NCBI GenBank assembly: GCA_004535785.1
Contig: SPIB01000003.1
Location: forward strand, 196,110 to 260,109
Length of the DNA stretch: 64,000 bases
Source: Gammaproteobacteria bacterium LSUCC0112
Lineage (GTDB): Bacteria > Pseudomonadota > Gammaproteobacteria > Pseudomonadales > Pseudohongiellaceae
Direction of reading: 5' to 3'
In this document: positions 23,499-32,179 of the stretch, piece by piece
Numbering within the stretch: position 1 is the stretch's first letter
How the letters are laid out: the number at the start of each line of letters is the position of its first letter
Position numbers and translations under genes: made by a program
Notes under the pieces: model-generated
The model's input: the letters and a program-made list of their open reading frames with translations, nothing else
The model's database searches: none
What the model was told of the DNA's origin: nothing

Positions 23499-23532
23499 AT
23501 TGCTGGCCCAATATGAGGACCAGCAATTTTTT
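23499..23532 (+). terminator. plus-strand intrinsic terminator
   Basis: ATTGCTGG and CCAGCAAT (8-bp stem, 13-base loop) are followed by six T on the plus strand; the minus reading has no U-tract. It lies between the active coupling ATPase gene and the relaxation gene, where every gene is on the minus strand, so it would stop antisense transcripts. Confidence 0.65.
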
Positions 23533-23533
23533 C

Positions 23534-25291
23534 TCACGCTTTGTTAAAAGCTTCGATGTCATCCACTTCATCAGTAGGTGTGGGAGTCACTACAGGAATC
23601 TCTATGCAATATTTCGCCCTGTTCTCCGCTATCAGTTCCTTCAAGTCCACACGCTTCGGCTCTTTATCCAGTACACCCACTTGAACATGCCATTCAGTAT
23701 TCTTTCCCGCCTTTATGTGTACAAGGAATTGAAGGCGCTTGAGTGACATCAGGTACTCAGCTACGTTCTTGTGCCGTGTGTACACATCAGGTAAATCACC
23801 TTGCAATGCCTTCGCATCTTTCGCACTGGTTCCCCCGATACACTTTATGGCAGTGTTGGTGATGAGAGAGTGTTCAATATCGGAAGGCACTTGTCCCAAC
23901 GATTGGAACGCAAGCGTCAAACCTGTTTTATACTTTCGTGCTGTCTCCAGCAAGTTTGAGACTGTCTTATCGAGAATGGGAGCGCACTCGTCTATGTACA
24001 AAAATGTTGGCATAAGGTTCTCCGACGGGTCACGCTCTTGGACTGCCTGTGCAATGAGGGCAACCATGAAGCGAGAGAAGAAGGCGGAACCCTCTTCTTT
24101 CAAGAAACTTTTTGCGGTGTTGATGAGGATGATTGAACCATCATCAAGAAGTGTCCCCATATCCAAACGAGTTACTGGACTGCTAAACATTCTCTCCAAA
24201 GTTTGGTTCTCAAGGATGCCAAAAATGCGCCTGCGTATCTGTTCGCGCGTATCTGAAAACTCACGAGTGGTAAACTCAGTGGCAAAGAAGTTTTGCGCCG
24301 AGGCGGAGAGTTTTGCTATCTCCTCCCCGTACTTGAGCGTTCCATCTTTTCCAAGTATATCCATCAGAGTGAGAATGGTTGCATTCGGGATAATCATGCA
24401 AAGTCGTATGACGTACCGCAGAGCGACATCCTGCTTTCCGGTTAGTTGCGTATCAAGAAGTGAATTGAGTACGTAGGTGAGTAGTTCAATAACAGTATTG
24501 AGTCTGCGCTCACGCTCAAAGGGTGTGCCCTGACTGAGCTTAAAATCGAAGAGGCCAAGCGCCACAGGAAACTCAATATCAGTTGGATCAACTATCACAA
24601 CACGCTGGCGTGGAATATCCAGCTTCATAATTTTATTTATCAAGTCACCCTGTGAATCAAATACAACTACTGAGCAAGGTTTGTATATATCTGACAGAAT
24701 GAACTCACTCATGAGTTGCGTCTTGCCGTGACCTGCACCACCAAGGATCATCGTGTGTTCAAAGCGCGCAGTTAGTGGAATGTGGAAGGGTTCCTCTACT
24801 TCAGGTTCAGAAATAGGTACGGGAGTAGGTACGGGGGTAGTGTTTTCAAGCTCATCTCTTTTACGCTTGATTTCTTTTTCTTTGGCTTTAATAGCTAATT
24901 CTTGTTCAGCATGACGGAGTTCAGCTTTCTGAGCTTCTAGTTCTTTGAGTTTCTTGTTGTACTTATCTGGTATAGGTACATCAAAACTAGACCTAATTGA
25001 GTGAACAAAAACTATACCAGATAACATGCCTATAATAATTACAGTCGCCAATATTAAAAAACCTGCTAAATACGGATTTTCCATCCAAAATGGGTCATCG
25101 TTGTAGTACTCGTATCTGACCAATGAGTATCCAGCGATGAATGCCATCAAACCAATAAGAAAATTGTGCCATTTGGTTTCATACACATCCCTCTGACACA
25201 GATAAGTCTTGTACTCAATGAAAGCGCCGAGTAAGAAAAATGGAATTGCAAAAAGAAAATCGCCGCGAATAATCTCAGATAAGTCATTCAA
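23534..25291 (-). CDS. TraD/VirD4-type coupling ATPase, catalytically intact
   Basis: 585 residues from a TTG start two bases after the previous gene. Three membrane segments (about 11-27, 43-60, 74-98), a charged coiled coil (about 113-150), then the ATPase domain: Walker A GGAGHGKT at 184-191 and Walker B FLYIDECAP with Asp434-Glu435, a QSLGQVP sensor-type stretch later. This is the layout of membrane-bound DNA-pumping coupling proteins of conjugation systems. It is a clear paralogue of the next gene upstream. No pilus or channel genes are present in the window, so DNA would need another route, or the ATPase acts within the cell. Confidence 0.85.
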   Translation of the reverse strand: MNDLSEIIRGDFLFAIPFFLLGAFIEYKTYLCQRDVYETKWHNFLIGLMAFIAGYSLVRYEYYNDDPFWMENPYLAGFLILATVIIIGMLSGIVFVHSIRSSFDVPIPDKYNKKLKELEAQKAELRHAEQELAIKAKEKEIKRKRDELENTTPVPTPVPISEPEVEEPFHIPLTARFEHTMILGGAGHGKTQLMSEFILSDIYKPCSVVVFDSQGDLINKIMKLDIPRQRVVIVDPTDIEFPVALGLFDFKLSQGTPFERERRLNTVIELLTYVLNSLLDTQLTGKQDVALRYVIRLCMIIPNATILTLMDILGKDGTLKYGEEIAKLSASAQNFFATEFTTREFSDTREQIRRRIFGILENQTLERMFSSPVTRLDMGTLLDDGSIILINTAKSFLKEEGSAFFSRFMVALIAQAVQERDPSENLMPTFLYIDECAPILDKTVSNLLETARKYKTGLTLAFQSLGQVPSDIEHSLITNTAIKCIGGTSAKDAKALQGDLPDVYTRHKNVAEYLMSLKRLQFLVHIKAGKNTEWHVQVGVLDKEPKRVDLKELIAENRAKYCIEIPVVTPTPTDEVDDIEAFNKA

Positions 25292-25292
25292 T

Positions 25293-26456
25293 TTAGAACA
25301 TACTCCCTATTCGTTTTTCTATTGTTTCCAAAGGCTGAGTACACTGAGAAGCGCACCGCTTGATGATTCGCAGTCCCTGCCCCGTTTCTGGTCGTTCGTT
25401 CGGATACATCAATAGTACGTGAGGAGCACCATCTATACTGGCAGTCGCATAACCATGCCGTTGCTCAAAGAGCTTATAGTGGTCATTGGTGAGGTTGAAC
25501 TCTGGCTCCAATTCCTTCGCATCCTTCACGCTGGTTTTGAAAGCCACAATCTGCCCAACTGTCCCGAGTATAAATGACTGAAAGTCCTTTTTGAATTGGT
25601 CTAGAAACTGTATTGAGAGTTGCGTATGGACCGATGGACAGGAAGCGAGGACCTTTCCCAGGATGGCAGAGCCAAACCGGTGAGCACCATCAATGTATAG
25701 ATTGGTACTGAGCCCCTCTACCCCTTCCACATAAAGCTGAGCAAGAATAAGTGCACCTAACAGGCTGGAGTTTTCACTCCCCAGCTCACCCTCCGCCAAA
25801 GACACAAGGACAATCTTGTCTTTAAGGACCAACTTATTTGTCTTTTGTCCTAGACAATTACGGACAAGAGGTTCAAACATAAAAGCCCTGAGCTTATTGA
25901 GAGTGCTGGCTGTGTCCTGTCTCTTTTCCTTCGGGCTCAATGTCTCATAGTCCACCCAGAAGTCTTTGAGGATTGGGTCATGTACCTGTACTGAGTCCCT
26001 GTACTGACTGTCTGTGAGGAGTGTCTTTAAATGCAGCATGGTACTGCCTTCGGTACCGAGTAGAGTCTGAATCCCTCCCCTCACATACTGGTCTAAATTG
26101 GGCGTAGGCGTGCGTTCGTAGCCCCAGATACCTTTGAGCGTTTCCAGTATGGTAGAGGCCAGCAAGGGGGCGTTTTGCGCGTTGTGGAGGATGTTAAAAG
26201 CGAAGGGCTGAGTCTTTGGATTGAAGTACAGCACATCTATCTGGCGGTCCTTCGGGATTTTTTCCAGTATCTCCGCGACACAATTCCCAATTGGGTCAAT
26301 GAATACAACAGATTCACCGTTGTATATGTCATCGAGTGCAAGTCGGATAAGCGAATCAGAAAGTTCCGGCTGTCGCTTGCCAATAAAAAGCGTACTGCGT
26401 TTCTCAGTATTGAACGGTAATGTTTCTGTAAGGTGATTGTAGTGTCCTAATTCCAT
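25293..26456 (-). CDS. TraD-type ATPase paralogue with destroyed Walker motifs
   Basis: 387 residues from ATG 26456. It aligns well with the next gene: its LFIGKRQPELSDSL stands where the partner has MILGGAGHGKTQLM, and its NLYIDGAHRF where the partner has FLYIDECAPI. Thus the Gly-Lys-Thr loop is gone and the catalytic Glu is replaced by Gly (residue 257). It lacks the membrane segments. The reading frame is otherwise intact, so it is a conserved pseudo-ATPase rather than a decaying gene. It may form mixed rings with the active partner or serve as an adaptor. Confidence 0.8.
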   Translation of the reverse strand: MELGHYNHLTETLPFNTEKRSTLFIGKRQPELSDSLIRLALDDIYNGESVVFIDPIGNCVAEILEKIPKDRQIDVLYFNPKTQPFAFNILHNAQNAPLLASTILETLKGIWGYERTPTPNLDQYVRGGIQTLLGTEGSTMLHLKTLLTDSQYRDSVQVHDPILKDFWVDYETLSPKEKRQDTASTLNKLRAFMFEPLVRNCLGQKTNKLVLKDKIVLVSLAEGELGSENSSLLGALILAQLYVEGVEGLSTNLYIDGAHRFGSAILGKVLASCPSVHTQLSIQFLDQFKKDFQSFILGTVGQIVAFKTSVKDAKELEPEFNLTNDHYKLFEQRHGYATASIDGAPHVLLMYPNERPETGQGLRIIKRCASQCTQPLETIEKRIGSMF

Positions 26457-26594
26457 CACGGTTGCACCGTATCTGAGACGCACCCCTGTGGTATGCGGTA
26501 CGGGCAAATAGGGCGCAACCGTAAAAGAACTGGTCCACGATCATTATACGGTACGTGATGCCTGGAACGGTTGTGTGCCTGTTTACGGTACTGC

Positions 26595-26719
26595 CCGCAC
26601 ATTGTCGTCTAAGCGGATGCGCCATGACCTTCTCCCTCCGAGCGTACGCGAGAGTTATGTCCTTTATGGACTAACGTGAGGGAGAAGGTCATGGCGAGTA
26701 GCCATGCGACAATGTGCGG
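26595..26719. repeat. nested, cloverleaf-like inverted repeat
   Basis: Outer 13-bp arms (CCGCACATTGTCG at 26595-26607 with its complement at 26707-26719) and inner 19-bp arms (26620-26638 with 26678-26696, core CCATGACCTTCTCCCTC) are both perfect. The 39-base centre holds the palindrome GCGTACGC (26642-26649) and a second small hairpin (GTCC/GGAC with GTTA/TAAC). It lies beside the coupling ATPase and relaxation genes. Candidate oriT, replication origin or terminal resolution site. Confidence 0.8.
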
Positions 26720-26786
26720 ACATGTATAGCAATTGTGCCCTATGTTGCTACATGGGAAACGTACATACCTAGATAATATGGTTATG

Positions 26787-26819
26787 TATAAAAGAAAGGG
26801 GGGATTGCTCCCCCCTTTC
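26787..26819 (-). terminator. intrinsic terminator of the AlpA-like gene
   Basis: Perfect 11-bp stem GAAAGGGGGGA/TCCCCCCTTTC with a 4-base loop, followed on the minus strand by TTTTATAC. It separates the regulator transcript from the ATPase operon. Confidence 0.9.
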
Positions 26820-26830
26820 AGTGACTCCCT

Positions 26831-27022
26831 CTAGTGCTGGGAGTCTCTTAAACGTACACGTTCTGCTATCCAGTCATCGACCTCAGACTCTAGCCACGCC
26901 ACACGGATACCGTCAGTCAGTTTAATCCTTAGCGGAAACTTCCCTTCTTTCTCCAAGCGGTCGAGATGTTGATTAGAGATGGATGTCTTTTCACGCAGTT
27001 GGCGCTTGTTTAAAAGCTTCAT
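26831..27022 (-). CDS. AlpA-like DNA-binding protein / excisionase
   Basis: 63 residues from ATG 27022, which has AGGAG seven bases upstream; the longer frame from 27055 lacks one. KLLNKRQLREKTSISNQHLD followed by LEKEGKFPLRIKL and AWLESEVDDWI is the MerR-like helix-turn-helix pattern of AlpA regulators. AlpA proteins control excision of prophages and islands and are usually found at the element end beside the tRNA target, as here. Its ribosome site is held in a hairpin (27030-27045) and an 18-bp palindrome lies just upstream. Confidence 0.85.
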   Translation of the reverse strand: MKLLNKRQLREKTSISNQHLDRLEKEGKFPLRIKLTDGIRVAWLESEVDDWIAERVRLRDSQH

Positions 27023-27029
27023 GCTCTGA

Positions 27030-27060
27030 CTCCTCAGTTGAGGAGCCATGCGCATGGCTC
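27030..27060 (-). promoter_or_regulatory. overlapping palindromes before the AlpA-like gene
   Basis: CTCCTCA-GT-TGAGGAG (27030-27045) contains the Shine-Dalgarno sequence of the gene and would hide it in RNA. GAGCCATGCGCATGGCTC (27043-27060) is a perfect 18-bp palindrome, a likely dimer-binding operator. Confidence 0.65.
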
Positions 27061-27180
27061 AGGTTTTTGCCCGAGCACGAGTAATGTAACAAAATATCAC
27101 AAACAAAAGTATGGGGTTAGAAGCGTGAGCCTACTGCGAGACTTTCTCTAAAGAAGGTAAACGTAAGTATTTGATTAATA

Positions 27181-27208
27181 TGGCGGGAGTATCAGGATTC
27201 GAACCTGA
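27181..27208. other. phage/chromosome junction (candidate att site or chimeric join)
   Basis: Phage-type sequence and the AlpA-like gene end on the left; the tRNA-Arg body and housekeeping genes begin on the right. The likely crossover lies in the T arm. A tRNA 3' end is a classic integrase target. No second copy of this tRNA end was found by eye between 1 and 27180, so the other element end is outside the window if this is an attachment site. Confidence 0.6.
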
Positions 27209-27257
27209 GACCCACGGCTTAGAAGGCCGGTGCTCTATCCGATTGAGCTACGGGCGC
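27181..27257 (-). tRNA. tRNA-Arg(TCT), hybrid with unpaired acceptor stem
   Basis: D arm, anticodon arm (CTTCTAA loop, anticodon TCT) and T arm (TCAGG/CCTGA) are normal and a CCA end is present. The acceptor stem is not: the 5' strand GCGCCCG faces TACTCCC, giving at most three pairs out of seven, where CGGGCGC would be expected. The divergence begins at the end of the T stem, on the phage side. The 3' tail is itself tRNA-like (it would pair with GGGAGTA), so two different tRNA ends have been joined. As drawn the tRNA should not fold properly. Confidence 0.85.
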
Positions 27258-27290
27258 AGCGTACTGCACTAACCAGGCTGGCGAGGAAAA

Positions 27291-27366
27291 TGGGGTGGCC
27301 GATGGGGCTCGAACCCACGACAACCGGAGTCACAGTCCGGGACTCTACCAACTGAGCTACGACCAC
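27291..27366 (-). tRNA. tRNA-His(GTG)
   Basis: GTGGTCG acceptor pairs with CGGCCAC; anticodon loop has GTG; a C at 27367 supplies the extra G-1 position typical of tRNA-His; CCA is encoded. Part of the Pro-His-Arg transcript. Confidence 0.96.
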
Positions 27367-27412
27367 CATAATGCTAAAACTGACAAATAATCCCGCGATC
27401 AGACCGACGAAT

Positions 27413-27489
27413 TGGTCGGGGTAGAGAGATTCGAACTCCCGACATCCTGCACCCAAAGCAGGCGCGCTACCAGACTGCGCTATACCCCG
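27413..27489 (-). tRNA. tRNA-Pro(TGG)
   Basis: CGGGGTA acceptor with TACCCCG, anticodon TGG, encoded CCA. First gene of the tRNA operon, 41 bases downstream of the promoter -10. Confidence 0.96.
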
Positions 27490-27529
27490 ATTTCGCCGTG
27501 ATTACTGACGTCTTCATCGCGAGGTCGGC

Positions 27530-27558
27530 ATAATACTCATGCAGGACAGCTCCGTCAA
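27530..27558 (-). promoter_or_regulatory. promoter of the Pro-His-Arg tRNA operon
   Basis: Minus strand TTGACG (27553-27558), 17-bp spacer, TATTAT (27530-27535), followed by a GC-rich stretch GCCGACC. The GC discriminator is typical of stringently controlled stable-RNA promoters. Confidence 0.8.
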
Positions 27559-27611
27559 CGTCTGGCTTGATTTCAGCACTACTTTTCGCCTTCCGTGGCG
27601 ATATCGCGACA

Positions 27612-29009
27612 TCAGCGTTCTATACGCCACCGGCTGCCATCTACGCCGTCTTCAATCACCACTTTCATGGCATTGAGTTGATCACGAATCTGATCTGCCC
27701 GTGCCCAGAGCTTGTCGGCGCGGGCTTGTTTACGTTCAGCGATCAGTGCGTCAATCAGCGCGGCATCCACATCGTTTGAGCCACGCTGTAAAAATGCCTC
27801 AACGTCTCCCTGCAAAATCCCCAGTACACCTGCCAATTTCAGCAGGAGTCTGGCTAATTGCCCCGCCAACTCGGCATCCTGTTCTTTCACTTTATTCAGG
27901 TCACGGGCAAGCTCAAACAACACACCAATGGCTTCAGCAGAGTTAAAATCATCGTCCATGGCCTGCATAAAAGCACGTTCATAACGGCTGTTGGTCAGTT
28001 CTTTTGCAGTCTTGGCCGAGGTGCCGCGCACCGCCAGATACAGTCGCTCCAGTGCCGAAGCCGCTTGCTCAAGCCCTTGATCAGAGTAATTGATTGGACT
28101 TCGATAATGGCTGGCCACCAACAGATAACGCACCACTTCAGCAGGATACTTGGCCAGCACCTCGCGCACTGTAAAAAAGTTACCCAACGACTTGGACATT
28201 TTTTCATTATCGACGCGCACAGGACCATTATGCATCCAATAGCGGGCAAAGGTTTTCCCGGTGGCCGCTTCTGACTGGGCAATCTCATTTTCATGGTGCG
28301 GGAACATCAGATCAGAGCCACCACCATGAATATCAAATGAGTCCCCAAGGCAGCAGGTAGACATCGCTGAGCACTCAATGTGCCAGCCTGGTCGGCCGTA
28401 TCCCCAGGGAGAATCCCAGCCCACTTCTTCATCCGTGGCAGACTTCCAGAGCGCAAAATCACGCGGATCCCGCTTCAGTTCACCAATTTCAATCCGGGCA
28501 CCGGCCAGCAATTCATCCAGATTGGTATTGGAGAGTTTGCCGTAAGGCTCAAATTGTCTGACGGCGTAATACACATCCCCATTATCAGCACGGTAGGCAA
28601 AATCACCCGCAATCAGCTTTTCAATCATGCTGATGATCTCGGAAATGTGCGCTGTTGCCCGCGGCTCACTGTCGGGCTTTAACACAAACAAGGCGTCTTC
28701 ATCCTCGCGGGTAGCCTTGATAAATCGCGCCGTCAGATCCTCAAAATATTCACCATTCTCTGAAGCCCGTCGCAAAATCTTGTCGTCAATATCTGTGATA
28801 TTGCGCACGTAGTTCACTTGGTAACCCAGAAATCGCAGATAGCGCACAACCACATCAAACGCTACAAACATGCGCGCATGGCCGATATGACTATAGTCAT
28901 AAGTAGTCAATCCGCACACATACATGCTGACTTTACCGGGCTCAATCGGAACAAAACTTTCCTTTTGGCGGGTGAGCGAATTGTGTATTTTTAACGCGTT
29001 GGTTTTCAT
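27612..29009 (-). CDS. cysS: cysteinyl-tRNA synthetase
   Basis: 465 residues, the usual length. Class I signatures: [10 protein letters not shown] (HIGH) near residue 38 and [10 protein letters not shown] (KMSKS). Zinc ligands are present in YVCGLTTYD and [11 protein letters not shown] with HHENE. It charges tRNA-Cys in the cytosol. Its start overlaps the glnS stop by four bases (ATGA), so the two synthetase genes form an operon; the same pair occurs side by side in Pseudomonas and relatives. Confidence 0.97.
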   Translation of the reverse strand: MKTNALKIHNSLTRQKESFVPIEPGKVSMYVCGLTTYDYSHIGHARMFVAFDVVVRYLRFLGYQVNYVRNITDIDDKILRRASENGEYFEDLTARFIKATREDEDALFVLKPDSEPRATAHISEIISMIEKLIAGDFAYRADNGDVYYAVRQFEPYGKLSNTNLDELLAGARIEIGELKRDPRDFALWKSATDEEVGWDSPWGYGRPGWHIECSAMSTCCLGDSFDIHGGGSDLMFPHHENEIAQSEAATGKTFARYWMHNGPVRVDNEKMSKSLGNFFTVREVLAKYPAEVVRYLLVASHYRSPINYSDQGLEQAASALERLYLAVRGTSAKTAKELTNSRYERAFMQAMDDDFNSAEAIGVLFELARDLNKVKEQDAELAGQLARLLLKLAGVLGILQGDVEAFLQRGSNDVDAALIDALIAERKQARADKLWARADQIRDQLNAMKVVIEDGVDGSRWRIER

Positions 29010-30745
29010 CCGTTTGTTTTAGTCCATGAGTCACGCAAGCTGACAGTGCGATTAAACACCAGCGCATCGGGGCGCGAGTCGAATCGATCTACACAAAAAT
29101 AACCTTCCCGCTCAAACTGAAAACTTTCTTCTGCCGCGGCACTGGCCAGTGACGGTTCAACCAGACAATCCGTCAGCACTTGCAGAGAATCCGGGTTCAG
29201 ACTGTTTTTGAAATCCCCCAGCGCCTTGTCATCCGGATTGGCGTTATTGAACAGTCTGTCATAAATACGGACTTCAGCGCGTAATGCGCCTTCTGCCGGT
29301 ACCCAATGAATAACGCCTTTGACCTTGCGACCTTGTGGATTCTGCCCCAACGTCGCAGGGTCAAGCGAGCACAACAATTCGATGACCTTGCCGTTTTGAT
29401 CTCGCACAACGTCCTCACACTTGATGACATACGCGCCCCTGAGGCGCACTTCACCACCTGGACTCAGTCGCTTGTATCCCGGTGGGGGCGTTTGCTCAAA
29501 ATCAGTCTCATCAATATACAGAGTCGGGCCAAATTGAATCTGCCGATTACCGATATCCTTTTTTGGATGACGCGGCAAAGACAGAGTCTGCGCCTGCTCG
29601 TCGGTAAAATTAATGAGGGTGACTTTCAGCGGTCGCAACACGCACATAGCTCGGGCCGAGTGTTCATCAAGATCTTCGCGAATGCAGTGCTCGAGCATCC
29701 CCACATCAACAATACTCTCGCTGCGACTCATGCCAATAATGTCACAGAAGCGACGAATGGATGCCGGTGTGTATCCGCGCCGTCGCAACCCCGACAAGGT
29801 AGGCATGCGCGGATCATCCCAGCCGCTCACCAATCCAAGCTCCACCAATTCTTTTAATTTACGCTTGCTCATGACATTGTAGTTAATGTTGAGGCGCGCA
29901 AATTCTGTCTGCTCCGGCAACACATACCGGGTTTCATCAGGCAAGTTGCCAAGTTCCAGACAGGCATTTCTGAGCGAGTCGAGCGTCAGATTGTTCAGAA
30001 TCCAGTCATAAAGAGGACGATGATCTTCAAACTCAAGTGTGCACAGGGAGTGGGTGACATGCTCAAGCGCATCCGAAATACAGTGCGCATAGTCATACAT
30101 TGGATACACTTTCCAATAGTCACCAGTCTGATGATGCTCGACGTTGCGAATGCGATAAATAATCGGATCGCGCATGTTGATATTGGGGGATGCCATATCA
30201 ATTTTGGCTCGCAAACTATGCTCACCGTCTGCAAACTCGCCTTTTTGCATGCGCAAAAACAGTTCAAGATTCTCTTCAAAACTGCGATCACGATACGGGC
30301 TGTTGCGACCTGGCTCAGTCAAACTGCCTCTGTATTCACGGGCTTGCTCGGCTGTCAGACTGCACACATAGGCTTTACCATTTCGAATCAACTGCAGCGC
30401 AAAATCAAACAATTGCTGAAAGTAGGCAGAGGTATATCGCACCTCGCCGTGCCATGAGAAACCCAGCCAGTTGACGTCAGCCTTGATGGCATCAATAAAC
30501 TCCTGACTCTCCTTTTCCGGATTGGTGTCGTCAAAACGCATATTGCAGGCGCCTTGATACTGCTCTGCCAGACCAAAATTCAGACAAATAGACTTGGCGT
30601 GACCGATATGGAGAAAACCATTGGGTTCCGGAGGAAAGCGGGTCTGCACGCGACCATCATGCTTGCCCGATGCCAGATCATGATCAATCATGTGGCGAAT
30701 AAAGTGGGATGGCAGGGTATGGTCGGGATTGCTGGTGTCAGTCAT
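29006..30745 (-). CDS. glnS: glutaminyl-tRNA synthetase
   Basis: 579 residues. [20 protein letters not shown] is the Gln/Glu class I signature and [11 protein letters not shown] the KMSKS equivalent. The C-terminal anticodon-binding beta barrels are present (to the SLRDSW end). GlnRS is typical of gamma- and beta-proteobacteria and supports the taxonomic call. Divergent from ppiB, with about 130 bases between start codons for two promoters. Confidence 0.97.
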   Translation of the reverse strand: MTDTSNPDHTLPSHFIRHMIDHDLASGKHDGRVQTRFPPEPNGFLHIGHAKSICLNFGLAEQYQGACNMRFDDTNPEKESQEFIDAIKADVNWLGFSWHGEVRYTSAYFQQLFDFALQLIRNGKAYVCSLTAEQAREYRGSLTEPGRNSPYRDRSFEENLELFLRMQKGEFADGEHSLRAKIDMASPNINMRDPIIYRIRNVEHHQTGDYWKVYPMYDYAHCISDALEHVTHSLCTLEFEDHRPLYDWILNNLTLDSLRNACLELGNLPDETRYVLPEQTEFARLNINYNVMSKRKLKELVELGLVSGWDDPRMPTLSGLRRRGYTPASIRRFCDIIGMSRSESIVDVGMLEHCIREDLDEHSARAMCVLRPLKVTLINFTDEQAQTLSLPRHPKKDIGNRQIQFGPTLYIDETDFEQTPPPGYKRLSPGGEVRLRGAYVIKCEDVVRDQNGKVIELLCSLDPATLGQNPQGRKVKGVIHWVPAEGALRAEVRIYDRLFNNANPDDKALGDFKNSLNPDSLQVLTDCLVEPSLASAAAEESFQFEREGYFCVDRFDSRPDALVFNRTVSLRDSWTKTNG

Positions 30746-30875
30746 GGTGGCGAATCTGCTTTCTCATCAGGAGTAAAGTCATTATTATAACCACACTTGA
30801 CCGCTGGCAATAAGAGGCGGTGATGACTGGAGTTTCCGACCGATACGCGGGTATTTGCACAGCAGGACAGTAAAC

Positions 30876-31391
30876 ATGATTGTTTTCAAGACTAATTACG
30901 GCGACATACAGATAGAACTGGATTTCGACAAAGCACCGCTGAGCGCGGCCAACTTTCTGGCCTACGCCAAAAGCGGCTACTATGACGGCACTATTTTTCA
31001 CCGCGTCATTGATAACTTTATGGTGCAAGGCGGTGGCTTCAAGTCTGGCATGCAGCAAAAAACCGCTGGCAAACCCATACAGAACGAAGCCGACAATGGG
31101 CTGGCAAACGACATCGGCACACTGGCCATGGCGCGGACCTCAGACCCGCATTCTGCCAGCGCCCAGTTTTTCATAAACGTAGCCAACAATTCCTTTCTGA
31201 ATCACAAAAATAAAACCAGTCAGGGCTGGGGTTACGCTGTCTTTGGCAAGGTGACTGACGGCATGGATGTTGTTAATCGCATTAAACAATGCAAAACCGG
31301 TTATGTAGCCGGTCATCAGGATGTACCTGTTGATGAAGTCATCATCAATTCGACCATCGTGACTTACGACGAACCCGCTAAAGAAGACTGA
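30876..31391 (+). CDS. ppiB: peptidyl-prolyl cis-trans isomerase B (cyclophilin)
   Basis: 171 residues from ATG 30876 ([11 protein letters not shown], the family start; AGGA lies about 9 bases upstream). Cyclophilin core: [18 protein letters not shown] and [13 protein letters not shown] with catalytic Arg and Phe. No signal peptide, so the cytosolic isomerase. It lies 20 bases before lpxH, an order also seen in Pseudomonas (glnS-ppiB-lpxH region). Confidence 0.96.
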   Translation: MIVFKTNYGDIQIELDFDKAPLSAANFLAYAKSGYYDGTIFHRVIDNFMVQGGGFKSGMQQKTAGKPIQNEADNGLANDIGTLAMARTSDPHSASAQFFINVANNSFLNHKNKTSQGWGYAVFGKVTDGMDVVNRIKQCKTGYVAGHQDVPVDEVIINSTIVTYDEPAKED

Positions 31392-31411
31392 TTGACCGAC
31401 TCAGGAAGACT

Positions 31412-32179
31412 ATGTCGACAACAAACAATAACAATAAAACCCTGTTTATCTCAGACCTGCATATCGAGTCAGCCAACAGCACCATCATGCACAGCTTGAT
31501 GAACGTTCTGGAACAGCGCGCGCAAGGTGCAGACGCGCTTTATATCCTTGGTGATTTATTTGAAGCCTGGGTTGGCGACGATGACATCAATGATGCCGGT
31601 GACCGTGTGGCTGCAGCACTGCACAAGCTCAGCCGCCAGGGGACGCAGATCTTTCTGATGCATGGCAATCGTGACTTTTTACTGGGCGAAAGTTTTGCTG
31701 CACGCTGCGGCGGATCGCTGTTGGCCGAACCATCCATCATCAATTGTTACGGCCAGTCCGTTTTGCTGTTGCACGGGGATAGCTTGTGCACACGCGATAC
31801 CGCCTACATCAATTACCGCAAACAGGTGCGGGAACCGTCCTGGCAGCAAGCGTTTCTGTCCCGACCGTTACTTGAACGCCACATGGTGGCCCAGCAACTG
31901 CGTCAGCAGAGCATGGCAGAAAACAGTCACAAAGCCTCGGATATCATGGATGTGACACATCAGGAAGTCTTGAACCTGCTGGAAGACAAACAAGTGAATC
32001 TGATGATTCACGGACATACGCACCGTCCCGGAATTCATACCATCCGCCTGCAAGCCCCGATCAATGACAAACATGAAGCGGTGCGTATTGTGTTGGGAAG
32101 CTGGGATCAAAAAGCCTGGGTACTGGAGTTTAGTCCGGAGGGTTATGATCTCAAGTATTTCCCTCACCCGGTTCACTGA
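31412..32179 (+). CDS. lpxH: UDP-2,3-diacylglucosamine hydrolase
   Basis: 255 residues. Calcineurin-like metallophosphoesterase motifs in order: ISDLHIE, LGDLFEAWVGDD, MHGNRDFLLG, and MIHGHTHRPG. LpxH removes UMP from UDP-diacylglucosamine to give lipid X in lipid A synthesis, at the inner face of the inner membrane. Its 3' end overlaps the convergent DUF1289 gene by 29 bases. Confidence 0.95.
   Translation: MSTTNNNNKTLFISDLHIESANSTIMHSLMNVLEQRAQGADALYILGDLFEAWVGDDDINDAGDRVAAALHKLSRQGTQIFLMHGNRDFLLGESFAARCGGSLLAEPSIINCYGQSVLLLHGDSLCTRDTAYINYRKQVREPSWQQAFLSRPLLERHMVAQQLRQQSMAENSHKASDIMDVTHQEVLNLLEDKQVNLMIHGHTHRPGIHTIRLQAPINDKHEAVRIVLGSWDQKAWVLEFSPEGYDLKYFPHPVH

Larger units (their letters stand above)
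26457..26830. other. non-coding control region with palindromes
   Basis: No gene is seen. It holds a TATAAT-like sequence on the minus strand near 26541-26546, the nested palindrome 26595-26719, a further imperfect hairpin 26721-26754 (CATGT/ACATG and AGCAA/TTGCT arms), and the AlpA terminator. Origin or transfer-origin function would suit this concentration of structure. Confidence 0.6.

Noticed and set aside
23534-26456. Complete type IV secretion or conjugation system
   Set aside because: Only coupling-type ATPases and a relaxation protein are present. No VirB4, pilin or channel components are in the window.
25293-26456. Pseudogene of the coupling ATPase
   Set aside because: The nucleotide motifs are lost but the frame is full length, with conserved alignment to its partner, so a maintained non-catalytic protein is more likely.
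26595-26719. Nested palindrome as an IS-type insertion, CRISPR or tRNA-like gene
   Set aside because: No transposase, no spaced repeats, and the helices do not match a tRNA cloverleaf with anticodon and T arms.
1-27180. Integrase, second att site or prophage left end
   Set aside because: No tyrosine or serine recombinase and no second copy of the tRNA-Arg 3' tail were found; the element probably extends left of the window, or the right junction is an assembly join.
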